64,000 nucleotides of DNA, from assembly GCA_029976025.1 (NCBI GenBank), contig JARKNX010000039.1:17538-81537 (forward strand), given 5' to 3'. The notes beneath the pieces are model-generated. The model did no database searches. It saw only the letters and a list, made by a program, of their open reading frames with translations, and was not told the origin of the DNA. The translations under genes were made by a program, and so were the position numbers. Position 1 is the stretch's first letter, and each line of letters starts with the position of its first letter. Source of the DNA: Aggregatilineales bacterium. GTDB taxonomy: Bacteria; Chloroflexota; Anaerolineae; Aggregatilineales; Ch27. This document shows, piece after piece, positions 6,856 through 14,978 of this stretch.

Positions 6856-9152
6856 GACAGAAGCTCCCCGGTGCGTTCAGGGCCGGGCGGCGTGTCGGGG
6901 TGACCCGTCTCAGCTTCTAGCGCGCCGGTAGTAATGGCGACCGGAGAAATACCTCCCGGTGTGGCCGCCGCCGGTATATTCGCGGCACCCTCCCGTGTAG
7001 CAGCAGAGGCTGCCTCAGGGCGGGTCTTCCCATCCGCATACAGATCCTTCAGGTACGAAATTCGCGCGTGGAACACTCCCTGAAGCGATTCCACAAAGAC
7101 GCGCTGAATGATGCTCACATCGCGCAAAGTCAGCCCGCTGTCGCTGAGCTGTTCTTCGCGCATCCGCGTGTCGAACACATACTTCACGGTATCCACGATC
7201 TGCTGCGTATTTTGCGGGCGGCGCGCGCGCACCGTACTCTCACAGCTATCGGCCAGCATGAGGATGGCTGTTTCCCGCGTGCGCGGCCGCGGTCCGGGAT
7301 AAGTGAACACAGTCCGGTCTACCGCATCCTCATCCCCGCCGGCTATCTGTACCGCCCGGTTATAGAAGTACATCGGCATGGTCGTGCCGTGATGTTCGAG
7401 GATAAAATCGCGTATACGAGCGGGCAGGCGATACCGCCGGGCCATTTTCTCGCCTTCGATCACATGGCCGATGATGATCCGGGCGCGTTTGATGGGATCG
7501 TTAAGGCTGTCATGGGGATTGATACCGTCCACCTGATTCTCGACGAAGAAGTGCGGCGCCGCCATCTTCCCCACATCATGGTATAACGCGCCCACCCGGG
7601 TCAGCATGGCATTCGCCCCGATACGCTCCGCGGCCAGCTCCGCCAGATTCGCGACCTGCAGGCTGTGCTGATACGTGCCGGGCGCTTCCCGCAGCAGGCG
7701 CTGCATCAACTCCTGATTAGGCTGGGTGAGCTCGATCAGGCGCAGACTGGTAGGGATATTGAAGACGTTGCTGATCAAGTACAGGACAGCCAGGGCAATC
7801 ACACCGGCCAGGACACCGTTAAGAAATCCCGCGCCCAGCACCACAAGCAGATTTAACGCCGGAGGGATCAACCCGCCCAGGTACAGCACAACGATCATCC
7901 CCGCATTGACCAGGCCGATCAGGATGCCAGACATGAAGTAACTGTTGAGGCGCTCGGTATTCTTCAGGGTCAGGATGCCCATGATCCCGCCTACCAGCGC
8001 CATCATCGACAGCGAAAATACGCCGCCGCCCATGACACCAACCAGGCCAGCCAGGATGATCGTGCCGATGACGGCAATCTGTGGCCCGGCCAGGGTGGCA
8101 AACAACAGGCCCAGGACCGCCGTCGAATAGAGATACGCCTGGGCAGTCTGCGTCTGGCCCACAAGTCGCGCCCCGATCAGGATGACAAGGAAGATCCCCC
8201 CCAGCAACAGCATAAGCGGAATATCGCGGAAAACAGTCGGGTAAAACTGCCACGTGTACATCCCGAACAGCGCCATAAGAATCATATTGAGCGCGAGCGC
8301 GCTCACGAAGTGCTGCATGCGGGTATCTTCCGGCTCCAGCAGACCCAGTTGAGCCAGAGCCTCCATATCGGCTTCGGTCACTACTGAGCCATCGCGAATC
8401 ACAAACTGTCCGCGGTTGAAGCTGCGCACTTCCGGCAGAACGGCATCGGCGGCGGCCTGTCTGGCCTGCTGAGTGCGTTCCTCATTGTAGAAGGTATTGG
8501 TCTGAATCAGGTCTTCCACTATCGCCGAAATTAAGACCACTTCGTCCTCGCGAAACATGATGCTAACCATGTTCGGGATATTGGCCTTGATACTGCGCAG
8601 CGTATCGTCGCGAATCTCGGTGCGCATCACACGTTCTAGCACAGCGATAATCTGCTGGTCGATATTCTGCCACCGCTCCGGCGACGAGTTGAGAATGGTA
8701 ATAATCACATCCTGTGGAAGGGACAGCCCGCTGATAGCTTTGATATCCTCTATCAGCATCTCCTGCGAAGCGTATTCGTCCGCCCGTACATCGCGGATAT
8801 AGTCCAGAATCTGGCGGGCCAATCCTATCTGCTGGCGGGCAATGCCCGGGTCGGGAGGATCATAGACGGCGGGGACGCTGTTCGCAGCGACATCGCGCCG
8901 CTGCCGAGTCAGCACTTCACTCTCGTAAGTGACGCCGGTCGGCGCGCGAATATCGCTGGTAGCCACCTGCCCCGCTGACAGATTGAGCGTTACCCCGGGG
9001 GTGAGCAAAGCGTCGGCAGCTACCACCAGCGTGCTGATGATCAGGAACAGAGCCGTCAGCAGAACCAGAGATGCAGTCTGCAACTGGGACCTGCTCTTTC
9101 CCTCCTGCAGGCCAGTTCCTGCCGGCCCCCAGTGCCCTCGAAGCGATGCCAT
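6852..9152 (-). CDS. 7TM-HD phosphohydrolase, PgpH-type (probable cyclic di-AMP phosphodiesterase)
   Basis: About 766 residues from the ATG at 9152, which has GGAG 8 bases upstream; an in-frame GTG at 9170 overlapping the yqeY stop is the alternative. Order: short cytosolic N-terminus, one transmembrane helix (VLLTALFLIISTLVV), a long extracellular 7TMR-HDED domain, about seven transmembrane helices (centre of the protein), then a cytosolic HD domain. The HD domain carries LTRVGALYHDVGKM, IIIGHVIEGEKMARRY and FILEHHGTTM. In Listeria, PgpH of this architecture hydrolyses c-di-AMP. The C-terminal tail after the HD domain is rich in Ala, Thr and Pro and likely disordered. Co-transcription with ybeY and dgkA matches the common bacterial gene order. 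Confidence 0.92.
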   Translation of the reverse strand: MASLRGHWGPAGTGLQEGKSRSQLQTASLVLLTALFLIISTLVVAADALLTPGVTLNLSAGQVATSDIRAPTGVTYESEVLTRQRRDVAANSVPAVYDPPDPGIARQQIGLARQILDYIRDVRADEYASQEMLIEDIKAISGLSLPQDVIITILNSSPERWQNIDQQIIAVLERVMRTEIRDDTLRSIKANIPNMVSIMFREDEVVLISAIVEDLIQTNTFYNEERTQQARQAAADAVLPEVRSFNRGQFVIRDGSVVTEADMEALAQLGLLEPEDTRMQHFVSALALNMILMALFGMYTWQFYPTVFRDIPLMLLLGGIFLVILIGARLVGQTQTAQAYLYSTAVLGLLFATLAGPQIAVIGTIILAGLVGVMGGGVFSLSMMALVGGIMGILTLKNTERLNSYFMSGILIGLVNAGMIVVLYLGGLIPPALNLLVVLGAGFLNGVLAGVIALAVLYLISNVFNIPTSLRLIELTQPNQELMQRLLREAPGTYQHSLQVANLAELAAERIGANAMLTRVGALYHDVGKMAAPHFFVENQVDGINPHDSLNDPIKRARIIIGHVIEGEKMARRYRLPARIRDFILEHHGTTMPMYFYNRAVQIAGGDEDAVDRTVFTYPGPRPRTRETAILMLADSCESTVRARRPQNTQQIVDTVKYVFDTRMREEQLSDSGLTLRDVSIIQRVFVESLQGVFHARISYLKDLYADGKTRPEAASAATREGAANIPAAATPGGISPVAITTGALEAETGHPDTPPGPERTGELLS

Positions 9153-9166
9153 AGTCGGCTCCGTTA

Positions 9167-9616
9167 TCACGCGCCCAGGAGCTGGCGGACCACCTGATTG
9201 ACCAGCTTTCCGTCAGCTCTCCCGGCGATACGGGGCATCAGCACGCTCATCACCTTGCCCATCTCCTTGGGGGATGCTGCGCCGCTCTCGGCAATAGCAG
9301 CGCGGGCCATCTCCGTGATCTCCGCCTCCGAAAGCTGCCGGGGCAGGTAGGATTCCAGAAGCTCGATCTCGGCCTGCTCGGACTGAATCAGATCGGGCCG
9401 GCCCGCCTTCTCGGCATCCTGGATCGCTTCCCGGCGCCTCTTGATCTCGCGCTTGAGCACAGCGGTGATATCCTGATCGGTGATTTCTGTACGCCGATCC
9501 ACTTCTTCCTGCTTGATAGCGCTCATCACCATCCGGAGTGTCGCGACCCGCCAGCGATCCTGCGCTTTCATTGCCGCCTTCAGATCGCCCTGTAATTGCT
9601 CACGCAGTTCGTCCAT
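9167..9616 (-). CDS. GatB/YqeY domain protein
   Basis: The start MDELREQLQGDLKAAMKAQD (ATG at 9616) has GGAGCAGC upstream. The 149-residue product is full length for YqeY: helical N-terminal part with RVATLRMVMSAIKQEE and ELLESYLPRQLSEAEI, and a C-terminal GKVMSVLMPRIAGRADGKLVNQVV that matches the tail of GatB. YqeY-like proteins are thought to bind tRNA, and their cellular role is unclear. It is the first gene of a five-gene run (yqeY, HD protein, ybeY, dgkA, GH18-like) joined by overlaps or short gaps. A perfect TATAAT (minus strand, 9647-9652) lies 30 bases upstream; no good -35 box was found. Confidence 0.93.
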   Translation of the reverse strand: MDELREQLQGDLKAAMKAQDRWRVATLRMVMSAIKQEEVDRRTEITDQDITAVLKREIKRRREAIQDAEKAGRPDLIQSEQAEIELLESYLPRQLSEAEITEMARAAIAESGAASPKEMGKVMSVLMPRIAGRADGKLVNQVVRQLLGA

Positions 9617-9717
9617 AACCGCTGCTCCGTTTATACAGATAGCTGAATTATAACAGAGGCCGGCAATCGCCTTATAGACCCCCACGAAAGTCCAAAGTCA
9701 CTATAGCATGCAGCCTG

Positions 9718-10506
9718 CTACGACTCTTCACAACGAAACGGAATTGGCGGCGTATCGTGTGGGCCGCAGATCAACAGATTGTCGAAGTTGACCCGGATAC
9801 CCGGCTGACCGAAACTGCGCGCCCCCACCCCGATACGCCCCTGCGGGAATGAGTCATCCGCCAGACTCATGACGATCGCGTTAGCGGACCAGGTCGGCTG
9901 CGCTTCAGGTCCGGCGGCCGGAATCTGGCATTCCCCAGGAACCAGCGGGTTCCAGATTGTCGGGCAGAGCGGCAATTGCACATCATTTACGAAGAAACGA
10001 AATGCGCTCCCCTGGGCCACCACACGCATCGTATTCACAGTCAGCCCTTGCACTATAGCCGGGGTTAACGCCCAATCGCTCAGCACTTTATCCACGCCTT
10101 CTTTGCGGCGAAGCACCTGATAATAGCCGTCGCCGCTGATCATAAAAGCGTAAAAGTTATTGTTATCCTGATGTCGAAAGATAATGCCGAAGCCCGGCGC
10201 ATCCAGATCCGTCGGCCCAACCAGTTGAGCCACGTCAATCTTCAGATCAAAATCGCCGAACGGCTGCTCCATCACGGTAAATGCGCCCGCCTCAACAGCA
10301 TCGACAGCAATCTGAAGCTCTGGATCACCGTTAATGCTCACAATCTGCGCGGCCAATTCGCCTTCATAGAGCTGCCAGTCCTCGTTATAGGCATCAAATG
10401 TCGTCACATACAACAACTGGCCCGGTCGCGGCACTGGCACGGCTGGCGCACAGGCTGCCATCATAACTACCAGGAGGACCGGGCACATTCGCAGCAGTCT
10501 GCGCAC
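9718..10506 (-). CDS. Lipoprotein with a concanavalin/LamG-like domain
   Basis: A GTG start at 10506 is preferred because GAGGAG lies 6 bases before it; in-frame ATGs further upstream only add a hydrophilic stretch. The product is about 262 residues. It opens RRLLRMCPVLLVVMMAAC, a lipoprotein signal with the lipobox cysteine at about residue 19. The remainder is beta-rich: FGDFDLKIDVAQL, PGFGIIFRHQDNNNFYAFMIS, GYYQVLRR and a closing IRVNFDNLLI. This resembles a single concanavalin-like jelly-roll domain (DUF1080/LamG type) of the kind repeated in the ectodomain of the Ser/Thr kinase at 37.2-40.7 kb. It probably binds a carbohydrate at the cell surface. No catalytic residues are evident. Confidence 0.72.
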   Translation of the reverse strand: MRRLLRMCPVLLVVMMAACAPAVPVPRPGQLLYVTTFDAYNEDWQLYEGELAAQIVSINGDPELQIAVDAVEAGAFTVMEQPFGDFDLKIDVAQLVGPTDLDAPGFGIIFRHQDNNNFYAFMISGDGYYQVLRRKEGVDKVLSDWALTPAIVQGLTVNTMRVVAQGSAFRFFVNDVQLPLCPTIWNPLVPGECQIPAAGPEAQPTWSANAIVMSLADDSFPQGRIGVGARSFGQPGIRVNFDNLLICGPHDTPPIPFRCEES

Positions 10507-10666
10507 ATCGAGCTCCTCGCCTGATTCCGATTTCTGCATGAGGCAATCAACGGCCATCACAGGGAACGAATTTTAGCACAACGATCGCCCGACTCCTATG
10601 AAGAAGGGGCGGATTCAGCGTGTATGCCGCCGTATCTCCCGGATATCAGCTTCCACAAACGGGCGC

Positions 10667-11998
10667 TTACGGCTGGTAATTCATCTGCTCCAGCATACGC
10701 CGGGCCAGGACATCAAATCCTCGCGGAGCGGGGTGAGACAGCAGATGTAAAGACAACGCCACTGCCGAATCGTTCCGGGACTGCGAACGATCCAGAACAG
10801 CCTGGTAATACAACACGCGGGGGTTTTCCGGGTCTAACTGCCGGGCCTGAGTCAGCGCTTCCTGCGCTGCCTCGATCTGCCCCTGTCCATACAGCGCCCA
10901 GGCGTACAGCGCCAGAAGATCGGCATTCGCCGGCTGGCGCGCCGCGGCCTCGTGTAAGAAAGTCAGGCCGCCCCCCGCCAGGTTATAACTTTCCTCGGCG
11001 TAAAACTGCGCCAGCGAGAGCAGGAAGGCATCTTCCCCCGGCGCAAGCTGAACCGCCCGCTGGAGCCAGACTTCGGCGGAGGCGAAATCGCCTGCCAGCC
11101 GGTAGGCCGTGCCCAGTTCGGCAGCAATTGTCGGATTCTGGGGAGCAAGCTCCCGGGCATGTTGCAAATACGCAAGCGACTGTCCATCGTCACCCGCTGC
11201 GCGCCAGACCAGTCCCGCCAGTAGATTTGTTGCCGGGTCATCGGGGGCGAAGGTAAAAGCGCGATCCAGCGCGCTTGCCGCATCTTTCCCCTGCCGGGCA
11301 CGCGCAAGCCCCAGATAGGCCCAGGCGCTCCCGGAATAAGGGTCCAGGGCTGCGGCTGAGGCAAACGCCTGCTCCGCCTGCGGCCAGTATCCCAGCGCCG
11401 CCAGGGCCGAGCCCAGATGCATACTCTGTACGGCGGGCGGCTCAGGTTCAAACTCGGCCAGAATATTCTGCAGCCGGAGCGCAGCTTCGCTCAGGTCAGG
11501 ATCAGCCAGAGCATAAGACAGGTGATCAAAGGCGCGGCGCACGTCGTAAGGAGCCAGCATGAGGGCAAGAGCGTAGTGCGCGCCGGGATCGGACGGCTCC
11601 AGATGGAGGACAGCCTCCAGTGCCTGGCGGGAGAACGCCCACGCTCCCCGCGCCTCGAAGGAATCCGCCAGCTCTCGCCACAGCGAAAGATCGTCAGCCA
11701 ATTCCGCCGCCGACCAGAGATGGGCCAGTGCTGCTGGCTCATCGCCGCATATTCGGGCAAGCTCAGCCAGTTCGCGATGGTTCTCAACGGTGAGCGGCTG
11801 ATTGCCAGAAGCGAGGCGCAGGATGAATGCCCTGTCAAGGTCTGTTGATGGGAGTCCGACTGAATCACCGGGAGAAGCAGGATGCGGCCCGGAGAGGCTT
11901 CCGGCACAGCCAGCGTTGAATAACAGCCCGGCCAGCAGAATAAAAATCAAAGGCGCCCGGCGCATTGCCGGCTGGAATCTCCGGGGCAGAATCGCCAT
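10667..11998 (-). CDS. TPR-repeat lipoprotein
   Basis: A 443-residue protein with a basic N-terminus, a hydrophobic stretch (PLIFILLAGLLF) and a lipobox NAGC with Cys at about 31. The remainder is made of tetratricopeptide repeats, for example AALGYWPQAEQAFASAAALDP, SAWAYLGLARARQGKDAASA, NLLAGLVWRAAGDDGQSLAY and AELGTAYRLAGDFASAEVWL, about nine units in all. TPR lipoproteins usually scaffold protein complexes at the outer face of the membrane. It is followed at 161 bases by the LamG-like lipoprotein gene and preceded at 16 bases by the response regulator, suggesting one transcript. No specific partner can be named. Confidence 0.85.
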   Translation of the reverse strand: MAILPRRFQPAMRRAPLIFILLAGLLFNAGCAGSLSGPHPASPGDSVGLPSTDLDRAFILRLASGNQPLTVENHRELAELARICGDEPAALAHLWSAAELADDLSLWRELADSFEARGAWAFSRQALEAVLHLEPSDPGAHYALALMLAPYDVRRAFDHLSYALADPDLSEAALRLQNILAEFEPEPPAVQSMHLGSALAALGYWPQAEQAFASAAALDPYSGSAWAYLGLARARQGKDAASALDRAFTFAPDDPATNLLAGLVWRAAGDDGQSLAYLQHARELAPQNPTIAAELGTAYRLAGDFASAEVWLQRAVQLAPGEDAFLLSLAQFYAEESYNLAGGGLTFLHEAAARQPANADLLALYAWALYGQGQIEAAQEALTQARQLDPENPRVLYYQAVLDRSQSRNDSAVALSLHLLSHPAPRGFDVLARRMLEQMNYQP

Positions 11999-12014
11999 AT
12001 CTGCCTCCCGGTGT

Positions 12015-12704
12015 CTAGCCGGCAGGAGGATTGTTGGAGGGCGTCACAGGATGATCCGGCGGGTTGCCCGTATTGCCCTCAAGAATCTCTCTAATCAGAT
12101 CTGAAAGCGCAATCGTATCGACTGGCAGGTTGGGATCTACTTCGAATTTTTTCTCTGTTGTCCGGCCGACAAGGGCGTCACCCACCACCCGCTCGACTTC
12201 ATCGGGCGTAAAGGGCTTGATCAGGTAACTGTGAACACCCTGCAACTTCCCCATAAGCCGGTTAGCTGGATCGTCATGCGCGGTGATCACGATCACAATC
12301 GGGCGATTCTCTTCCGCGCGCTCTTTGATTGCATCCAGCAGCTTCCAGCCAGTCTTGTCCGGCAAGCCGATATCCAGCAGAATGATCTCGGGATGTACGG
12401 ATGCGTAAAGGTCCAGGGCGCGTTCTACATGAGTCTCATGCAGCACCTGAATGTGGACTCTCTCCAGGGTAGCGGCAATGACCTCGGCGAGTTCAACCGT
12501 GTCTTCAACAATAAGAACCCGGGGAGATCTTTTTTTGCGGATATTCGGTTCTGCCACAGGGACTGCCTCTGGTCTCAACAGGGAGGGCGATTCACTTTCT
12601 CGCCTCCGGCCTACAGGGACGGACTCCGCAGCCACCGCGGAATCGTCCGCGACACGAATCGCGCCCGTTCTTATTCGGGCTTCTCCCGAACACGCAAAGT
12701 TCAT
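12015..12704 (-). CDS. Response regulator, receiver domain only, with N-terminal extension
   Basis: A 229-residue protein. Residues about 62-180 form a CheY-like receiver: VLIVEDTVELAE (acidic pair E67, D68), IILLDIGLPDKTGWKLL (phospho-acceptor D111), ITAHDD and YLIKPFTPDEV (conserved Lys). The first 55 residues are polar, probably disordered, and the last 45 include a predicted helix plus a Pro/Asn-rich tail. No DNA-binding or enzymatic output domain is present, so it should act by protein contact. No histidine kinase lies in the window. It leads a probable unit with the TPR lipoprotein gene. Confidence 0.87.
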   Translation of the reverse strand: MNFACSGEARIRTGAIRVADDSAVAAESVPVGRRRESESPSLLRPEAVPVAEPNIRKKRSPRVLIVEDTVELAEVIAATLERVHIQVLHETHVERALDLYASVHPEIILLDIGLPDKTGWKLLDAIKERAEENRPIVIVITAHDDPANRLMGKLQGVHSYLIKPFTPDEVERVVGDALVGRTTEKKFEVDPNLPVDTIALSDLIREILEGNTGNPPDHPVTPSNNPPAG

Positions 12705-12793
12705 ACCGCCCTCCCCGGCCCGCCTGCATTCCAGTTACATCACTATCATTGCGAGAACCCTGAACAACATGATCCGGGCGTTCACATACACCG

Positions 12794-12819
12794 ATTATAG
12801 CACAGAGGCTTCCAGTCAA
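12794..12819 (-). promoter_or_regulatory. Possible promoter of the response regulator gene
   Basis: On the minus strand a perfect TATAAT (12794-12799) lies 90 bases before the start codon. A TTGACT occurs upstream (12814-12819), but the spacer is only 14 bases, which is short for a standard vegetative promoter. Confidence 0.35.
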
Positions 12820-12869
12820 GATACCTCTCGCTCACCCCTTTCTCCCCGTTACAGAAGCGCACTTGGCGA

Positions 12870-12897
12870 TTGACATTTAGGCAACTGCCGCTAAAAT
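12870..12897 (+). promoter_or_regulatory. Promoter of tRNA-Phe
   Basis: TTGACA (12870-12875) and TAAAAT (12892-12897) are separated by 16 bases, and the tRNA 5' end follows 15 bases after the -10 box. This is close to a consensus vegetative sigma-factor promoter. Confidence 0.75.
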
Positions 12898-12911
12898 ACT
12901 CAACATAGCGT

Positions 12912-12987
12912 GCCGAGGTAGCTCAGTTGGTAGAGCACTTGACTGAAAATCAAGGGGTCACCAGTTCAAGTCTGGTCCTCGGCACCA
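12912..12987 (+). tRNA. tRNA-Phe (anticodon GAA)
   Basis: A 76-base cloverleaf with the CCA end encoded. Acceptor GCCGAGG pairs with CCTCGGC, followed by discriminator A and CCA. The D stem is GCTC/GAGC, the anticodon stem CTTGA/TCAAG encloses the loop CTGAAAA with anticodon GAA, and the T arm is ACCAG-TTCAAGT-CTGGT. It has its own promoter and terminator. It lies next to no integrase, so there is no sign that it serves as an attachment site. Confidence 0.97.
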
Positions 12988-12990
12988 GAG

Positions 12991-13021
12991 AAACCATCTG
13001 CCTTGCGCAGGTGGTTTTTTT
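12991..13021 (+). terminator. Intrinsic terminator after tRNA-Phe
   Basis: An 11-base-pair stem, AAACCATCTGC with GCAGGTGGTTT (one G-U pair), encloses a short loop and is followed by a run of T. It begins 3 bases after the tRNA. Confidence 0.85.
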
Positions 13022-13077
13022 GTTAGCGGTATGGTACAACACTCTCAGAGCGGCACCTTTCAGGAGGAGGACAACCC

Positions 13078-14145
13078 ATGCAGGCAGCCAGACTGTACGG
13101 CGCGCGCGATATACGGATCGAAAATGTGCCAGAGCCGGCGGATCCCGGGCCTGGTCAGGTTCTTATAGCTATTACTTCGGTTGGTATCTGTGGTTCTGAT
13201 CTGCACACCTATACCGACGGGCGTATCGGGGATACGCTCGTGCAGTCGCCCGTCGTGATGGGCCATGAATTTGCCGGCGAAGTGGTCAAAGTAGGGCCTG
13301 ATGCGCGGGATGGGCTGCATAAGCCGATGCACGCCGGACAGCGCGTGGCGGTGGAACCGACCGTCTCCTGCTGGCACTGTGAAATGTGCGAAACCGGCCA
13401 TCCTAACCTGTGCCCGAATCACTATTTCCTGGGCCTGTGGCCGCATGACGGCGCGCTCCAGGAGTATCTGGTTGTCGAAGGCCGCAACTGCTTTCCTTTC
13501 CCCGACTCCATCAGCAATGCCGGCGGCGCTTTGCTGGAGCCGCTCGGCGTGGCGCTCCACGCCCTGGATCTGGGCAAACCGCGCATCGCGCGCAGTGTGG
13601 CAGTTCTGGGGAGCGGGCCGATCGGGCTGATGATCATGAAGCTCGCCCGGCTCTCTGGCGCTGATCCAGTCTACGCCTTCGATCGCTTTCCCTGGCGCGT
13701 GGAGAAGGCCGGTCACTGGGGCGCGACAGGGGCCTGGACAGTGGAGGAAGACCCGGTGAAACGGGTGATGGACCTCACCGACGGCCGCGGCGTGGACGTT
13801 GTCTTCGAGGCCGCCTGGGGCGGGGAAGCCATCCAGCAGTCGGTCGGCATGGCCCGGATGGGGGGGCGTGTAGTCCTGGTTGGCATCCCCGGCGACAACC
13901 GGCTCGATATGCAGCACTCGACCGCCCGCCGGAAAGGGCTGACTATCGCTGTCGCTCGTCGTATGAAGCACACCTACCCTCGCGCTATCCACATAGCGAC
14001 TGCCCCACACTATACCTTTGATCTGGAAGACCTGATCTCCCACCGCTTCCCCCTGCACGAAACTGACAAGGCCTACGCGATCAACGCTGCCTTCGAAGAA
14101 GGGGTGCACAAGATCATGATTGACGTCCGCCCGGAGCGGGCATAG
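13078..14145 (+). CDS. Zinc-dependent medium-chain alcohol dehydrogenase (sorbitol/threonine dehydrogenase-like)
   Basis: A 355-residue member of the MDR superfamily with a strong AGGAGG ribosome-binding site. The catalytic zinc ligands are C38 (GICGSDLH), H63-E64 (GHEFAGEVV) and a later Glu in LLEPLGVALHA. The structural zinc site is C98, C101, C104 and C112. The Rossmann domain carries VAVLGSGPIGLM, and an acidic Asp in AFDRFPWR suggests NAD(H) preference. The overall pattern is that of polyol/sorbitol and threonine dehydrogenases; the substrate is undetermined. It stands alone between two terminators, so it is a single-gene transcript. Confidence 0.92.
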   Translation: MQAARLYGARDIRIENVPEPADPGPGQVLIAITSVGICGSDLHTYTDGRIGDTLVQSPVVMGHEFAGEVVKVGPDARDGLHKPMHAGQRVAVEPTVSCWHCEMCETGHPNLCPNHYFLGLWPHDGALQEYLVVEGRNCFPFPDSISNAGGALLEPLGVALHALDLGKPRIARSVAVLGSGPIGLMIMKLARLSGADPVYAFDRFPWRVEKAGHWGATGAWTVEEDPVKRVMDLTDGRGVDVVFEAAWGGEAIQQSVGMARMGGRVVLVGIPGDNRLDMQHSTARRKGLTIAVARRMKHTYPRAIHIATAPHYTFDLEDLISHRFPLHETDKAYAINAAFEEGVHKIMIDVRPERA

Positions 14146-14170
14146 CTGTCTGAGCGAACACAGCCAAAGG

Positions 14171-14199
14171 ACGGCCCGCCGCGCGGCGGGCCGTTTTTT
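14171..14199 (+). terminator. Strong intrinsic terminator after the alcohol dehydrogenase
   Basis: A perfect, very G+C-rich palindrome (14172-14193, arms beginning CGGCCCGCC) is followed directly by six T. It closes the dehydrogenase transcript and isolates the hox operon downstream. Confidence 0.93.
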
Positions 14200-14304
14200 A
14201 TTCCCAGATATGCGGTGATAGCACGATCAAGCGCCTCCACTCCCGCCGATCACACGCCAGACAGGAACACGGACATATCAGATATCATATATTGTCATAT
14301 TTAT

Positions 14305-14333
14305 TCGTGAATTATATCACAATATGTTGTGAT
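14305..14333 (+). promoter_or_regulatory. Candidate redox operator (Rex-like) upstream of the hox operon
   Basis: The AT-rich 275-base region between the terminator and hoxE holds overlapping inverted repeats. TCGTGAATTATATCACAA (14305-14322) matches the Rex consensus TTGTGAA-N4-TTCACAA at 12 of 14 fixed positions. It overlaps a perfect 7+7 palindrome, ATCACAATATGTTGTGAT (14316-14333). A further ATCACA/TTGTGGT pair lies at 14370-14382. Rex senses NADH/NAD+ and controls fermentation and hydrogenase genes in many bacteria, which fits an NAD-linked hydrogenase. No regulator gene is in the window and the promoter boxes are not clear, so this is a candidate only. Confidence 0.5.
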
Positions 14334-14474
14334 CAAACTCTACTACCTCACTTCGCCACTGCTGCTATTATCACATTGTGGTGTGCAACCCGGAGAAATT
14401 GTTGTTATCCGCGGGAAGAAAAACTTACTGCTGCAAGTACATCAGAAGCACGTTGCTGAGGAAAGGGCCTGAGT

Positions 14475-14978
14475 ATGAGACCTGCACCGATCGATCTTCC
14501 ATCTGAAGATAATCGATGGAAACTGGTGAACGCCACGATGCGCCGGAACGGATACCGCGCCGACGCTCTGATTGAAACGCTCCATACCATCCAGGAGTCT
14601 TTTGGCTTTCTGGATGACGTATCGCTGCGGTTCGTGGCCGATGCGCTCCGCGTTGCCCCCAGCCAGGTCTATGGAGTGGCAACGTTTTACCACTTCTTTA
14701 ATCTCAAACCGCAGGGCAAGCATGTTTGCTCGGTCTGCACAGGCACGGCGTGTTATATCAAGGGCGCCGGCAAGATCCTGGATGCTATCAAGGAGCAGCA
14801 CGGAATCGAGCCTGGCCAGACGACACCTGATGGCGAGCTTTCCCTGCTCACCGTGCGCTGTGTAGGCGCCTGCGGCCTGGCGCCCGCCGTCGTCTTTGAC
14901 GGTCAGGTTATCGGGAATCAGGATGTCGAACAAACTCAGGCCAGGATAGAAGGATGGATAAGCCATGCCAACTCATGA
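14475..14978 (+). CDS. hoxE: NAD-reducing [NiFe] hydrogenase diaphorase subunit HoxE
   Basis: A 167-residue NuoE-like thioredoxin-fold protein carrying one [2Fe-2S] cluster. The ligands are C88-x4-C93 (CTGTAC) and C129-x3-C133 (VRCVGACGLAP), with FYHFFNLKPQGKH between the helical N-terminal part and the cluster domain. In Hox enzymes HoxE joins HoxFU in electron transfer to NAD(P). It has a GAGGAAAGG ribosome-binding site and is the first gene of hoxEFUYH-hoxW; the next gene overlaps it by 14 bases. NuoE of complex I is the alternative, but the downstream HoxY/HoxH genes decide for hydrogenase. Confidence 0.93.
   Translation: MRPAPIDLPSEDNRWKLVNATMRRNGYRADALIETLHTIQESFGFLDDVSLRFVADALRVAPSQVYGVATFYHFFNLKPQGKHVCSVCTGTACYIKGAGKILDAIKEQHGIEPGQTTPDGELSLLTVRCVGACGLAPAVVFDGQVIGNQDVEQTQARIEGWISHANS

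Noticed and set aside
12912..12987. tRNA-Phe as an integration site for a mobile element
   Set aside because: No integrase, no direct repeat of the tRNA 3' end and no change in gene style was seen in the following 30 kb.
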